From assembly GCA_017466495.1 (NCBI GenBank), contig JAFTUB010000196.1, forward strand, positions 1 through 10,896: a stretch of DNA of 10,896 bases, read 5' to 3'. Of this stretch, positions 1-7,666 are shown in pieces. The notes under the pieces are model-generated. The model was not told the origin of the DNA. It saw only the letters and a list, made by a program, of their open reading frames with translations, and ran no database searches. The stretch's first letter is position 1. The number at the start of each line of letters is the position of its first letter. The translations under genes and the position numbers were made by a program. Source of the stretch: Clostridia bacterium (GTDB lineage: Bacteria > Bacillota > Clostridia > Oscillospirales > CAG-272).

Positions 1-1
1 C

Positions 2-1588
2 GCGCAGCCCGAGGAAGGCGGCCGCTTTGTGTGCTGGTCCCTGGGCGTTCCCGTGGCAGATGGGGGAATTCCCCTTGCCCTGACCGAGCAGTATACCTTC
101 TACCTCGGGGCAGACGTTCTCCTGTGTGCTAACTTCGCCCCCGATACCACCGCCACGGTGCTTTATGATACCAACGGCGGAGAAACGGCGGAAGGGAAGC
201 GTTACCTGCGCAGCGATGCACAGGTCGACTTCTACTATTACCCCCACGCACTGCCCTCCATGGGGCAGATGCATCGGGACGGCTATGTGCTCTATGCCTA
301 CAACACCGCCCCCGATGGCAGCGGGACCCAGTATACCTTCGGTTCCAATGTGCGCACACCCGAGAGCGGGACGGTGATGCTTTATGCCCAATGGGCGCCG
401 GTGGATCCTTCGGTGTTCAGCTACACCCTGGTGGACGGAGAAGCCCACATTACCGGGTGCAGCGCGGAGACCGAGTGGGTTGTCCTGCCCGATACCCTGG
501 AGGGATGCCCCGTCACCACGGTGAAGAAGGGCGCGCTTGCCGACCTGGCCAGCATGACCACCCTGGTGTCCAATCCCACCATTCAAACCTTTGAGAACGA
601 GTCGGTGGTGCGGTGTCCCCGGTTCACCGCCATGTACCTTTGCGACAATATTTATAAAATCGCCGACCAGTTTACCAGCGAATGTCCCGAGTTCAGCCGC
701 CTGTACCTGGGGGCGGCACGGGCACCTACCCGTACCAAAAATGAGGCGGGAACCTTCCACATCAAGTTTCAGCGGCTGATGAAGGGGATGGAGAGCGAGA
801 AACCCATGGTGATTATCCTGTCGGGTTCATCCTCCTACTATGGGTTCAAGACCCCCGAATTCGATTCCTGGACCGATCATCAGTTCTATACCGTCAATTT
901 TGGTACCAGTGTTCAGCTCCCGGCCCTCTTCTTTGTGGAGATGTTTGCCGATTTCGTCAGAGAGGGCGACATCATCATTCAGGCGTCGGAATACAGCGAA
1001 TACCAGATGGGGGACTTTATCATCAACGATTTCCATTGGAACTGCTTTGAAAATGCCCCGGAGATCTATTCTCATGTGGATATCCGCAACTATCGCAGTA
1101 TCTTCAATACGCTCTCGGCCTTCAATCGGGTTAGAGAAAAGCAGGCCGCTACCTCTTACGACGATCACAGCGAGAAGGTGGACCGCTATGGGGAACAGGG
1201 ACAGGAGAAGCCCTTGCAGTCCCCCAATTACGCGGCGGGAAGCGGAATGAACTTTCGCACTTCGCTCCTGAATGAGCGGGGGGCGGCGCGGCTGAATACC
1301 ACTTACGCGCGACTTCACGCCCTGGGAGCAAAGGTATACTTCTCCTTCGCGCCCATCAACCGCAATGCGCTGTCGGCAGAAGCTGCCACCGTGGCACATC
1401 AGAACGCCTATATGGAGCATCTGCGGAATATGCTGGACGTTCCCGTGATCGGCTCTGTTTCGAACTACATTTTGGAAGGAAAATACTTCTACAACTCCGA
1501 TTACCATACCGGCGACCGCGGCGCGGAGATCCGCACCAAGCAGCTGGCGCTGGATCTGTTGGAACAACTGAAACAAGAAAAAAATTAA
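2..1588 (+). CDS. Surface protein, InlB-type repeat + LRR_5 + SGNH-like domain (5' end missing)
   Basis: The frame is open from the left edge (first complete codon at 2) to TAA at 1586-1588, so the N-terminus, presumably with a secretion signal as in the paralogue at 1627, lies outside. Order of parts: the tail of a divergent InlB-like repeat (to about nt 145); an InlB/Listeria-Bacteroides repeat at about nt 152-400, with the hallmarks NGG, GYVLYAYNT, DGSGT.Y and LYAQW; a BspA-like leucine-rich (LRR_5) stretch at about 415-715; an invariant linker GTFHIKFQRLM; then an SGNH-hydrolase-like domain. In that domain GSSS (nt 824-835) is the likely nucleophile block, VNFGTS a second block, and SDYH (His codon 1505-1507) the likely catalytic-His block. 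SGNH proteins beside MBOAT genes usually transfer or remove O-acyl groups outside the cell. The repeats probably bind the target or wall polymer (inference). The next gene is a close full-length paralogue, so this is a tandem duplication. Substrate unknown. Confidence 0.85.
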   Translation, partial: AQPEEGGRFVCWSLGVPVADGGIPLALTEQYTFYLGADVLLCANFAPDTTATVLYDTNGGETAEGKRYLRSDAQVDFYYYPHALPSMGQMHRDGYVLYAYNTAPDGSGTQYTFGSNVRTPESGTVMLYAQWAPVDPSVFSYTLVDGEAHITGCSAETEWVVLPDTLEGCPVTTVKKGALADLASMTTLVSNPTIQTFENESVVRCPRFTAMYLCDNIYKIADQFTSECPEFSRLYLGAARAPTRTKNEAGTFHIKFQRLMKGMESEKPMVIILSGSSSYYGFKTPEFDSWTDHQFYTVNFGTSVQLPALFFVEMFADFVREGDIIIQASEYSEYQMGDFIINDFHWNCFENAPEIYSHVDIRNYRSIFNTLSAFNRVREKQAATSYDDHSEKVDRYGEQGQEKPLQSPNYAAGSGMNFRTSLLNERGAARLNTTYARLHALGAKVYFSFAPINRNALSAEAATVAHQNAYMEHLRNMLDVPVIGSVSNYILEGKYFYNSDYHTGDRGAEIRTKQLALDLLEQLKQEKN

Positions 1589-1626
1589 GCAATGTTGGCA
1601 CGTAATTCTTTATTTGGAGGCGCCCT

Positions 1627-3678
1627 ATGAAAAAATGGAGGCAATGGCTGTCCGGTCTTGTTCTGCTTTCGCTTCTTCTTCCCGCCTGCACAGCGGGGGG
1701 ACAGGAAGAGAAGCCCTATGAAATTCCCGTTCTGCTGTCCGCAGTGGACGGTATGACGGTGGAGGGGGATAACCCGGTTTTGGTCGCACCCGGTGAGGAT
1801 GCGGTGTTCTCGGTAAAGCTGGACATCGGTTTTTCGGTGCTGGAGAGCGAGCGCTATTCCTATGCCGACGGTAAGCTGACCGTGAAGAATGTGCGCTACC
1901 CCGCCACTGTGGGGGTTGGCCTGGACTTCGATGTGTCGGTGTGGAGCAGTGTAGATCCCGCACAGATCCCCCGGGGAGAAAACTTTTCCCTGAAAGCATC
2001 GGCTGACAACAGCAGTTACGGCACCGTTGAAGCCAGCCATGAGAACGGAACACATCCCTCGGCCAGCGAGATTGTTCTCCGAGCAAAGCCCACCGAGAAG
2101 GGGCGTTTTGTGTGCTGGTCCATCGGCGGATCGGTGGCTAAGGGAGGAACACCCCTGGCCTACACCGAGGAGTACGCCTTCTTCTTAGGCATGGATATGA
2201 ACCTGTGCGCCAATTTCGCCGCGGCAGAGTCGGCCACCGTCTTCTACCACGCCAACGGCGGAACTACCGCAGACGGGAATGTTTATCTCCGCAACGATTC
2301 CCCCCTGGATTTCTACTTCTTCCCCCATGCTCTTGCTAACCAAGGGCAGCTCCGTCGAGAGGGCTATGTGCTTTATGCCTATAATACCGAGCCCGACGGC
2401 AGCGGAACCGAATATACCTTCGGTGCGAATCTTCCCGTCCCCGTAGGAACAACCGAGATCCTGTATGCCCAGTGGGCGCCCGTCGATGTTTCCGCCTTTG
2501 AGTACGCCATCTCCGGGGGGACGGTGAGCATTACCAAATGCACCTCCGATGCGGAATGGGTGGTGATTCCCGAAACCATCGAGGGGCTGCCTGTGACCAG
2601 CATCCGTCCCGGTGCATTCACAAGCTTGCAGAATATGACGACGCTGGTATCCAATGCAAATGTGGAGACCTTTGCTGCCGGATCGGTAAGACACTGCCCG
2701 AATTTCAAGACCTTCTACCTCTGTGACAACATCAAGAGAATCCCCGACAATTTCTGTATCAGCTGTCCGGAGTTCCAAAATCTGCGTCTGTCGGCGGTGC
2801 GAAATCCCACTAAAATGAAAAACCGCGGCGGTACCTTCCACATCAAGTTCCAGCGGTTGATGCAGGCCAAAGACGAAGGGAAGGATGTCTGCGTGGTGCT
2901 GTCCGGCTCTTCGTCGGAGTACGGCTTCCACTCCCCCACCTTTGAGGAGGAGATGGGCTATGCCTATTTCCCGGTCAACCACGGTACCAGCGTACAGCTT
3001 CCCGCTCTGTTGTTCTTAGAGATGTTCTCCCACTTCTTAGATGAGGGAGATATTGTGATCCATGCCCCTGAGGCCAGCGCAAGCCAGCTGGGCAACAATA
3101 CGGTGGATAATCACTTCTGGGGCTGCTACGAAGGCGTTCCCGAAGTCTTTAATTACGTGGATATCCGCCATTTCCCGAATATTTTCTCCACGCTGAGCGA
3201 TTTCAACGCCATCCGCGACAAGGAAGCGGAAACCTCCTACAGCGACCATAACGAGCTGATCGACCGTTACGGCGACAACTGCCTGTATAAAGTCAACCCT
3301 TCGCCTGCCTATAAGGTTTCCTCGAACCGTTCTTTCTCCAGCAAGCTCATCTCGGCAATCAATGCAAAACGGCTCAACACGGCCTACGATGCCATCCGCG
3401 CCACCGGCGCGAAGGTCTACGTTTCCTTTGCACCGGTCAATCTCAATTCTCTGAGCGCGGTCGCCCGCACGCAAGCCCATCAGATGGCCTACCAGAAGCA
3501 TTTTGAAGAGGTGCTGGATGCACCCGTGATCAGTAACTTCAGTGATTATATCCTGGCGGGCAAATATTTCTATAACTCCGACTATCACCCCAGCACCGAG
3601 GGTGCAATTCTCCGCACTAAGAAGCTGGCGGCAGACCTGAAGGCACAGTTGGCCAAAGAAGCCGCAGGGGCCTCGTGA
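1627..3678 (+). CDS. Lipoprotein, InlB-type repeats + LRR_5 + SGNH-like domain
   Basis: 683 residues. The start is set by GGAGG at 1616-1620, six bases before ATG. Residues 1-20 form a lipoprotein signal (MKKW, hydrophobic core) ending in lipobox LPAC with Cys21, so the mature protein should be tethered to the outer face of the membrane. A beta-rich region at about 35-115 is followed by a divergent InlB-like repeat (about 125-198), an InlB/Listeria-Bacteroides repeat (about 202-286: HANGG, GYVLYAYNT, DGSGTEYTF, LYAQW), a BspA-type LRR_5 stretch (about 290-390), linker GTFHIKFQRLM (402-412) and an SGNH-like domain (about 420-672). Putative catalytic elements are GSSS (427-430), NHG (451-453), and Asp652/His654 in NSDYH. 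It lies 38 bases after its paralogue and 31 before the small membrane gene, in the MBOAT operon. Probable role: surface O-acyl transfer to, or removal from, a polymer recognised by the repeats. The domains are recognised by motif; the function is inferred. Confidence 0.88.
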   Translation: MKKWRQWLSGLVLLSLLLPACTAGGQEEKPYEIPVLLSAVDGMTVEGDNPVLVAPGEDAVFSVKLDIGFSVLESERYSYADGKLTVKNVRYPATVGVGLDFDVSVWSSVDPAQIPRGENFSLKASADNSSYGTVEASHENGTHPSASEIVLRAKPTEKGRFVCWSIGGSVAKGGTPLAYTEEYAFFLGMDMNLCANFAAAESATVFYHANGGTTADGNVYLRNDSPLDFYFFPHALANQGQLRREGYVLYAYNTEPDGSGTEYTFGANLPVPVGTTEILYAQWAPVDVSAFEYAISGGTVSITKCTSDAEWVVIPETIEGLPVTSIRPGAFTSLQNMTTLVSNANVETFAAGSVRHCPNFKTFYLCDNIKRIPDNFCISCPEFQNLRLSAVRNPTKMKNRGGTFHIKFQRLMQAKDEGKDVCVVLSGSSSEYGFHSPTFEEEMGYAYFPVNHGTSVQLPALLFLEMFSHFLDEGDIVIHAPEASASQLGNNTVDNHFWGCYEGVPEVFNYVDIRHFPNIFSTLSDFNAIRDKEAETSYSDHNELIDRYGDNCLYKVNPSPAYKVSSNRSFSSKLISAINAKRLNTAYDAIRATGAKVYVSFAPVNLNSLSAVARTQAHQMAYQKHFEEVLDAPVISNFSDYILAGKYFYNSDYHPSTEGAILRTKKLAADLKAQLAKEAAGAS

Positions 3679-3709
3679 TTTTCCAAATAACTGAAAGGAA
3701 GGTTATCCG

Positions 3710-3928
3710 ATGGAAGCAATTTTAGCCCATCCCGTTCCCATTTTTGCTTTGATGATCGGCATCTTTTTGATGCACCTGCTTGAGCGTTTCGCCAAGAAAA
3801 AGGGGATTTTCTCCACCGTGGCCTTTGTTCTGCATCTTGTTCTGCTGGTTTTCTTTGTGATTATCGGTGCGTCCTGGGAGGAAATACTGTTTGTCCTCCT
3901 GCTGTCCGCCGCGGTAGCTCTGGCATAG
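3710..3928 (+). CDS. Small membrane protein upstream of the MBOAT gene
   Basis: 72 residues, with AAAGGAAGG at 3694-3702 seven bases before ATG. It is almost entirely hydrophobic, with likely membrane segments at about 9-25, 36-54 and 57-72. A positive patch (ERFAKKKG) lies between the first two, and the last segment ends at the C-terminus. I recognise no family. It sits 31 bases after the SGNH lipoprotein and 16 bases before the MBOAT start, so it is surely co-transcribed and probably co-assembled with the MBOAT protein. Small membrane subunits in similar systems exist (DltX in dlt operons), but I see no DltX-like C-terminal motif here, so that link is only positional. Confidence 0.75.
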   Translation: MEAILAHPVPIFALMIGIFLMHLLERFAKKKGIFSTVAFVLHLVLLVFFVIIGASWEEILFVLLLSAAVALA

Positions 3929-3944
3929 GGGGAGGGAAGCGTAT

Positions 3945-5420
3945 ATGATTTTTAACTCCATTGAATTTTTGATTTTCTACCCCGTGGTGCTTCTGCTCTA
4001 TTTCCTGATGCCCAAGAAGTTCCGCTGGACCATGCTGCTGGCCGCCTCGGCCTTCTTCTACCTCTACTGGTCGGTCAAGCTGATTTTCCTCATTGTATTC
4101 ACTATTGTCATTTCCTACACCGCGGCCCGTCTCATTGAGAAATACCATGACAATCTCTTAATCAAGAGGCTGTGTCTGATTATCACCCTGGTTGCCTGCT
4201 TCGGCGTACTATTCTTCTTTAAGTATTTCAACTTCCTCTCGGACACCGTGGTGAGTGTGGCCAATCTGTTCGGCGCAGGATGGGATGATTTTTCTCTGAA
4301 CCTGATCCTGCCGGTGGGTATTTCCTTCTATACCTTCCAAACGCTTTCCTTCGTTATCGATGTCTATCGCGGAAAGGTTCCTGCCGAGCGGCACTTCGGC
4401 TACTACGCCCTGTATGTGACCTTCTTCCCCCAGCTGGTGGCCGGTCCCATCGAGCGTCCCGAGAATTTGATTCCTCAGCTTCATGCCGAGCACGATTTCT
4501 CCTGGGACAATGCCATTCCCGGCATCCGTAAGATGATCGTGGGCTTCTTCAAGAAGCTGGTGGTGGCCGACCTCATCGCCACCTATGTCAACGCGGTGTA
4601 CAACAGCCCCGACGAGGCAAGAGGCCTGAGCGTGGTCATCGCCACCCTCCTCTTTGCGGTGCAGATCTACTGCGATTTCTCGGGCTATACCGACATCGCC
4701 ATCGGCTGTGCTCAGATCATGGGCATCAAGCTGATGCAGAACTTTGATCGTCCCTACATCTCCACCTCTATCAAGGAATTTTGGCGCCGTTGGCACATCT
4801 CCCTGTCCTCCTGGTTCCAGGATTACCTCTATTTCCCCCTGGGCGGAAGCCGCTGCTCCCGTCCCCGCCATCTCTTTAACCTGATGGTGGTCTTCTTAGT
4901 CAGCGGTCTGTGGCACGGTGCCGCCTGGACCTTCGTGATCTGGGGTGCCCTGCACGGGTTCTATCAGATCGTGGGAATCCTGCTCAAAAAGCCCAAGTCC
5001 GCGCTTTACGCCAAGCTGCACATTGATGAGAATGCAGGCTGGGTGCGGGTCATGCGCCGGATCATCACCTTCATCCTGGTGGATTTCGCATGGATCTTCT
5101 TCCGCGCCAACAGCTTCGCCGATCTGCGTACGCTGATGGTCAAACTCTTCACCGACTGGGAATGGAATGTTACCTACCTTGCCGAGTCCTTCTCGGTGAT
5201 GGGGCTGAGTGCCATCGGTGTGGGCATCTCCCTGATGGCAATCTATCTGATGAACCGTATGGACTGCAATGCACTGACCCCCGAACCTCTGCCCGAAGGG
5301 GGAAGACGCCCTGTTCTTGCATCGGTGCATTACACCTACTTCCTGTGGGCTATTGCCGCTGCCTGGCTGATCCTGCTGGCCGGTGACGGTGCCAGCTCCT
5401 TCATCTATTTCCAATTCTAA
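3945..5420 (+). CDS. MBOAT family O-acyltransferase (AlgI/DltB type)
   Basis: 491-residue polytopic membrane protein, the usual length for AlgI-type MBOATs. The start follows a purine-rich GGGAGGGAAG site. The N-terminus MIFNSIEFLIFYPVV and the LLAASAFFYLYW segment are typical of the family. Core motifs: ILPVGISFYTFQTLSF (about 121-136), FFPQLVAGPIERP (160-172), YCDFSGYTDIAIG (242-254), EFWRRWHISLSSWF (278-291, His284) and GLWHGAAWTFVIWG (321-334). His324 matches the conserved active-site His of MBOATs. The C-terminus FIYFQF is also family-typical. Known role: moves an acyl group, commonly acetyl, from a cytoplasmic donor through the membrane to an extracytoplasmic SGNH partner or polymer (alginate, peptidoglycan and teichoic acid systems). 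Three SGNH-type partners are encoded in the same operon, which supports a surface O-acylation machine. The acceptor polymer cannot be told from sequence; no glycan synthesis gene is in view. Confidence 0.96.
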   Translation: MIFNSIEFLIFYPVVLLLYFLMPKKFRWTMLLAASAFFYLYWSVKLIFLIVFTIVISYTAARLIEKYHDNLLIKRLCLIITLVACFGVLFFFKYFNFLSDTVVSVANLFGAGWDDFSLNLILPVGISFYTFQTLSFVIDVYRGKVPAERHFGYYALYVTFFPQLVAGPIERPENLIPQLHAEHDFSWDNAIPGIRKMIVGFFKKLVVADLIATYVNAVYNSPDEARGLSVVIATLLFAVQIYCDFSGYTDIAIGCAQIMGIKLMQNFDRPYISTSIKEFWRRWHISLSSWFQDYLYFPLGGSRCSRPRHLFNLMVVFLVSGLWHGAAWTFVIWGALHGFYQIVGILLKKPKSALYAKLHIDENAGWVRVMRRIITFILVDFAWIFFRANSFADLRTLMVKLFTDWEWNVTYLAESFSVMGLSAIGVGISLMAIYLMNRMDCNALTPEPLPEGGRRPVLASVHYTYFLWAIAAAWLILLAGDGASSFIYFQF

Positions 5421-5435
5421 CAGGAGGGACGCAAG

Positions 5436-6878
5436 ATGAAAAAATTCAATCTGATCAAATTCGTGGCCCTTCTGCTGGCCGCACTGATTCCCGGGATTAC
5501 CCTTTTGCTTGCCGGGGTACTGATTCCTGCCCAGTACGAGCTCACCTTCCTGGGGGCACTCGCTCCGAAATACCAGCGGCTGAACGCCATTGAGGAGCCC
5601 AAGGTGATCTTAGTCGGCGGTTCTTCCACTGCCTTTGGCCTTGACAGCGCCCTGCTGGAGGCTTCGGTGGGGATGCCCGTGGTTAACTTCGGCCTGTATG
5701 CAACCCTGGGCACTAAACTGATGCTGGACCTGTCCCGGGACGGGATCGGCGAGGGGGACATCGTGGTGCTTGCCCCCGAGATCGATGCCCAGACCCTTTC
5801 CCTCTACTTCAATGCCGAGAGCACATGGCAGGCGGCCGAGGCCGACCCTTCCATGCTCCTCCATGTGGGAAGTGACAACTGGGGCGAGCTGCTCAGCGGT
5901 TATACGGGCTATCTCGGGGATAAGTTCGACTTTTACCGCGGCGGTACCCCCGATCCCACCGGTGTGTACAACAGCCGGAACTTCAACGAATACGGGGACA
6001 TTCAGTACGAGCGCCCCTACAATACCATGCTGTTGGGGTATGATCCCAACATGATCATTTCCATGGATGCCGATATCGTGGAGGATGAGTTCATCGACTA
6101 CGTCAACACCTACGTCGCCGATGTCGAGGCTAAGGGGGCAAAGGTCTATTTCAGCTTCCCTCCCATGAACGAGGATGCCCTGTCCTCTGATACCACCGAG
6201 GAGAGCATCTATGCCTTCTACGATTACCTGGCCCGCAGCCTGGACTGCCAGGTGATCAGCAACCCCAACGATTACATCTATCCCCAGGGATACTTCTACG
6301 ACACCAATTTCCACCTCAATGAGAGCGGAATTATCCTTCGTACCGCGGCACTTGCCGCCGACCTTCGCCGTGTGATGGGCAACACCGAGATCCTGACCAT
6401 CGAGCTGCCCGCACCGCCCGAGAAACCGGTGGAGGAGAAGCCCATCCTGCCCGAGGAAATTCCCGACACCTCCGCTTACTTCCTCTACAGCGATATTGCA
6501 GGCGGGCTGATGATCACCGGTCTGACCGCAGAGGCGCAGAAGATGGAGAGCATCAGCATTCCTGCGGAGGCCAACGGCAAGACGGTGGTGGCCATCGGGG
6601 CAAATGCCTTTGCCGGTTGTTCGGCACTCAAGGAAGTGACGATCTACCCCAACATCGTCCAGTTCTTTGACGGATGCTTCCGCGGCGCTTCCTCTCTGAC
6701 CCGCATTATCATGTACCACCAGGAAGCCAACGAGAAGGTGGCGGTGGGTGAGCAGCTCTTTGACGGTCTGCCCGCCAATGCGACCCTCTACTACACCACC
6801 CAGGCAGCCTTCACCAACTTCGCTTCCGATTACTACTGGGGTGCATATTACAGCAACCGCATGGATATTCTTCAGTAA
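5436..6878 (+). CDS. Membrane-anchored SGNH-like protein with C-terminal LRR_5 tail
   Basis: 480 residues, with AGGAGGG at 5422-5428 seven bases before ATG. Residues 8-31 form one N-terminal membrane anchor, putting the rest outside the cell. The SGNH-like domain (about 55-315) has GGSSTAFGL at 61-69 (Ser63/Ser64 as nucleophile candidates; compare the GSSE block of DltD), VNFG (83-86), GEGDIVVLAPE (106-116), AKVYFSFPPMNEDALS (235-250) and FYDTNFHLNESG (287-298, His293). A Pro/Glu-rich linker (about 325-345) leads to a BspA-like leucine-rich tail (about 346-480) containing VVAIGANAFAGCSALKEVTI. The stop is 15 bases before the terminator hairpin. It is most likely the direct SGNH partner of the MBOAT protein encoded just upstream. 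The LRR lies C-terminal here but N-terminal in the two lipoprotein-type paralogues. Transferase versus esterase activity is open. Confidence 0.9.
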   Translation: MKKFNLIKFVALLLAALIPGITLLLAGVLIPAQYELTFLGALAPKYQRLNAIEEPKVILVGGSSTAFGLDSALLEASVGMPVVNFGLYATLGTKLMLDLSRDGIGEGDIVVLAPEIDAQTLSLYFNAESTWQAAEADPSMLLHVGSDNWGELLSGYTGYLGDKFDFYRGGTPDPTGVYNSRNFNEYGDIQYERPYNTMLLGYDPNMIISMDADIVEDEFIDYVNTYVADVEAKGAKVYFSFPPMNEDALSSDTTEESIYAFYDYLARSLDCQVISNPNDYIYPQGYFYDTNFHLNESGIILRTAALAADLRRVMGNTEILTIELPAPPEKPVEEKPILPEEIPDTSAYFLYSDIAGGLMITGLTAEAQKMESISIPAEANGKTVVAIGANAFAGCSALKEVTIYPNIVQFFDGCFRGASSLTRIIMYHQEANEKVAVGEQLFDGLPANATLYYTTQAAFTNFASDYYWGAYYSNRMDILQ

Positions 6879-6893
6879 AATCAGCAAAAACCG

Positions 6894-6929
6894 AGTGGGT
6901 GCCGCGCAATTTGCGCGACACCCACTTTT
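6894..6929. terminator. Bidirectional rho-independent terminator between convergent operons
   Basis: AGTGGGTG (6894-6901) pairs with CACCCACT (6919-6926), and after one C/A mismatch CGCGCAA (6903-6909) pairs with TTGCGCG (6911-6917), giving a stem of up to 15 pairs. TTTT follows on the plus strand (6926-6929). On the minus strand the hairpin is followed by CGG and TTTTT (complement of 6886-6890). It lies 15 bases after the SGNH gene stop and immediately after the minus-strand xre stop, so it can end both operons. Confidence 0.9.
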
Positions 6930-6930
6930 G

Positions 6931-7131
6931 CTATGCAAAGAAATCGTTGACGGTACAGCCCAGCAGGGCGGCGAGGTCGGGAAGAAAGGTGATATCGGGG
7001 TAGCACTCCTGCCGCTCCCACTTGGAAACCGCCTGGGGGGACACACCGATAACATCCCCAAATTGCGCCTGGGTCAGCCTGTGCAGGCGTCGGTACGCTT
7101 TAATCATGTCGGAAATCATTACTTTTTTCAT
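6931..7131 (-). CDS. Xre/Cro-family HTH regulator, HTH domain only
   Basis: 66 residues, essentially one HTH_3 domain: DMIKAYRRLHRLTQAQFG, then VIGVSPQAVSKWERQ (turn plus recognition helix), then YPDITFLPDLAALLGCTVNDFF. It should bind DNA as a dimer. No sensor domain is present, so it depends on partners or acts as a simple repressor. It is the last gene of the minus-strand operon, 4 bases after the ArsR/DUF2087 stop, with no clear ribosome binding site of its own, so translation is probably coupled to the upstream gene. The start could instead be Met5 (7119). The gene stops right at the shared terminator. Confidence 0.88.
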   Translation of the reverse strand: MKKVMISDMIKAYRRLHRLTQAQFGDVIGVSPQAVSKWERQECYPDITFLPDLAALLGCTVNDFFA

Positions 7132-7135
7132 TGTA

Positions 7136-7666
7136 TCAAATCAGCCAGTAGCTCTCCTTTTCCCGTGCCATGATGCCGCAGGCGATCATCTCGCGACGAA
7201 TGGTGCAGTGATCCTCGTGATAGCGGTGGATGATGTCGTTGACCTCTTTTTCGTCGTATTTGCGGTCGGGGACAAAGCTTCGGGCGATCTCTGCCAGCAC
7301 GATCTCCCGCTTCTTCCGCTGGGTGGGCAGCTGGGTCAGCTTCCCGTACTTGAAAAAGTGAGAGATCACCTCCCGGCGGTATTTTTCGTCGGGATCCTCG
7401 GCAGGGCTTTCCTTTTGAATCAGGGCAGAGAGGGGAAGATCAAAAATCTCCCGATTGAGGGAATAGATCATGTAAAACTGGGTTCTGGCGCATCGGACAA
7501 TTCCCGCTGCCTCCAGCTTTTTGAGGTGATAGCAGATGGTAGCTGGGGTCAGCGAGAGGGTGCAGGCGATCTTTTCCACGTAGGAGTCTTCCTTCAGGAG
7601 AAGATTGAGGATCTCCAGCCGCGTTTCGTCCGCCAGCAGCTTCAGCAGAGCAAGCTTTTCCTTCAC
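7136..7666 (-). CDS. ArsR-type HTH regulator with C-terminal DUF2087
   Basis: 176 residues from a GTG start at 7666. A longer ATG start at 7693 exists, but GTG is preceded at 7 bases by GGGAGGAGG and overlaps the upstream stop as GTGA, which decides the start. Residues 1-72 are an ArsR-type winged helix: LLKLLADETRLEILNLLL, then the recognition helix in LSLTPATICYHLKKLEAAGI. Residues about 100-176 match DUF2087: LPTQRKKREIVLAEIA, Y-EKEVNDIIHRYHEDH, RREMIACGIM, YWLI. The ELCVCDL metal site of classic ArsR/SmtB proteins is missing; scattered Cys (35, 45, 59, 154, 163) could still sense something. It probably represses its own operon through the half-site array around the promoter at 8676-8704 (inference). 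Confidence 0.9.
   Translation of the reverse strand: MKEKLALLKLLADETRLEILNLLLKEDSYVEKIACTLSLTPATICYHLKKLEAAGIVRCARTQFYMIYSLNREIFDLPLSALIQKESPAEDPDEKYRREVISHFFKYGKLTQLPTQRKKREIVLAEIARSFVPDRKYDEKEVNDIIHRYHEDHCTIRREMIACGIMAREKESYWLI

Noticed and set aside
152..400. The repeated NGG...DGSGT...LYAQW segments (here and at about 2230-2485) as DNA repeats or mobile sequence
   Set aside because: They are one protein repeat domain in each of two paralogues, diverged at DNA level, and are explained by gene duplication.
827..1576. Minus-strand open frame of 249 codons
   Set aside because: It is antisense to the first SGNH protein gene, with no recognisable motif or context; the plus frame has clear domains and a paralogue.
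2185..2982. Minus-strand open frame of 265 codons
   Set aside because: It is antisense to the lipoprotein gene and of a composition typical for shadow frames.
4209..4871. Minus-strand open frame of 220 codons
   Set aside because: It is antisense to the conserved core of the MBOAT gene and Gly/His/Asp-rich, with no domain.
5610..7061. Minus-strand open frame of 483 codons
   Set aside because: It lies opposite the SGNH/LRR gene and runs through the terminator hairpin and into the xre gene. It has no domain, is rich in Gly/Val/His/Ile, and is a mirror of codon bias.
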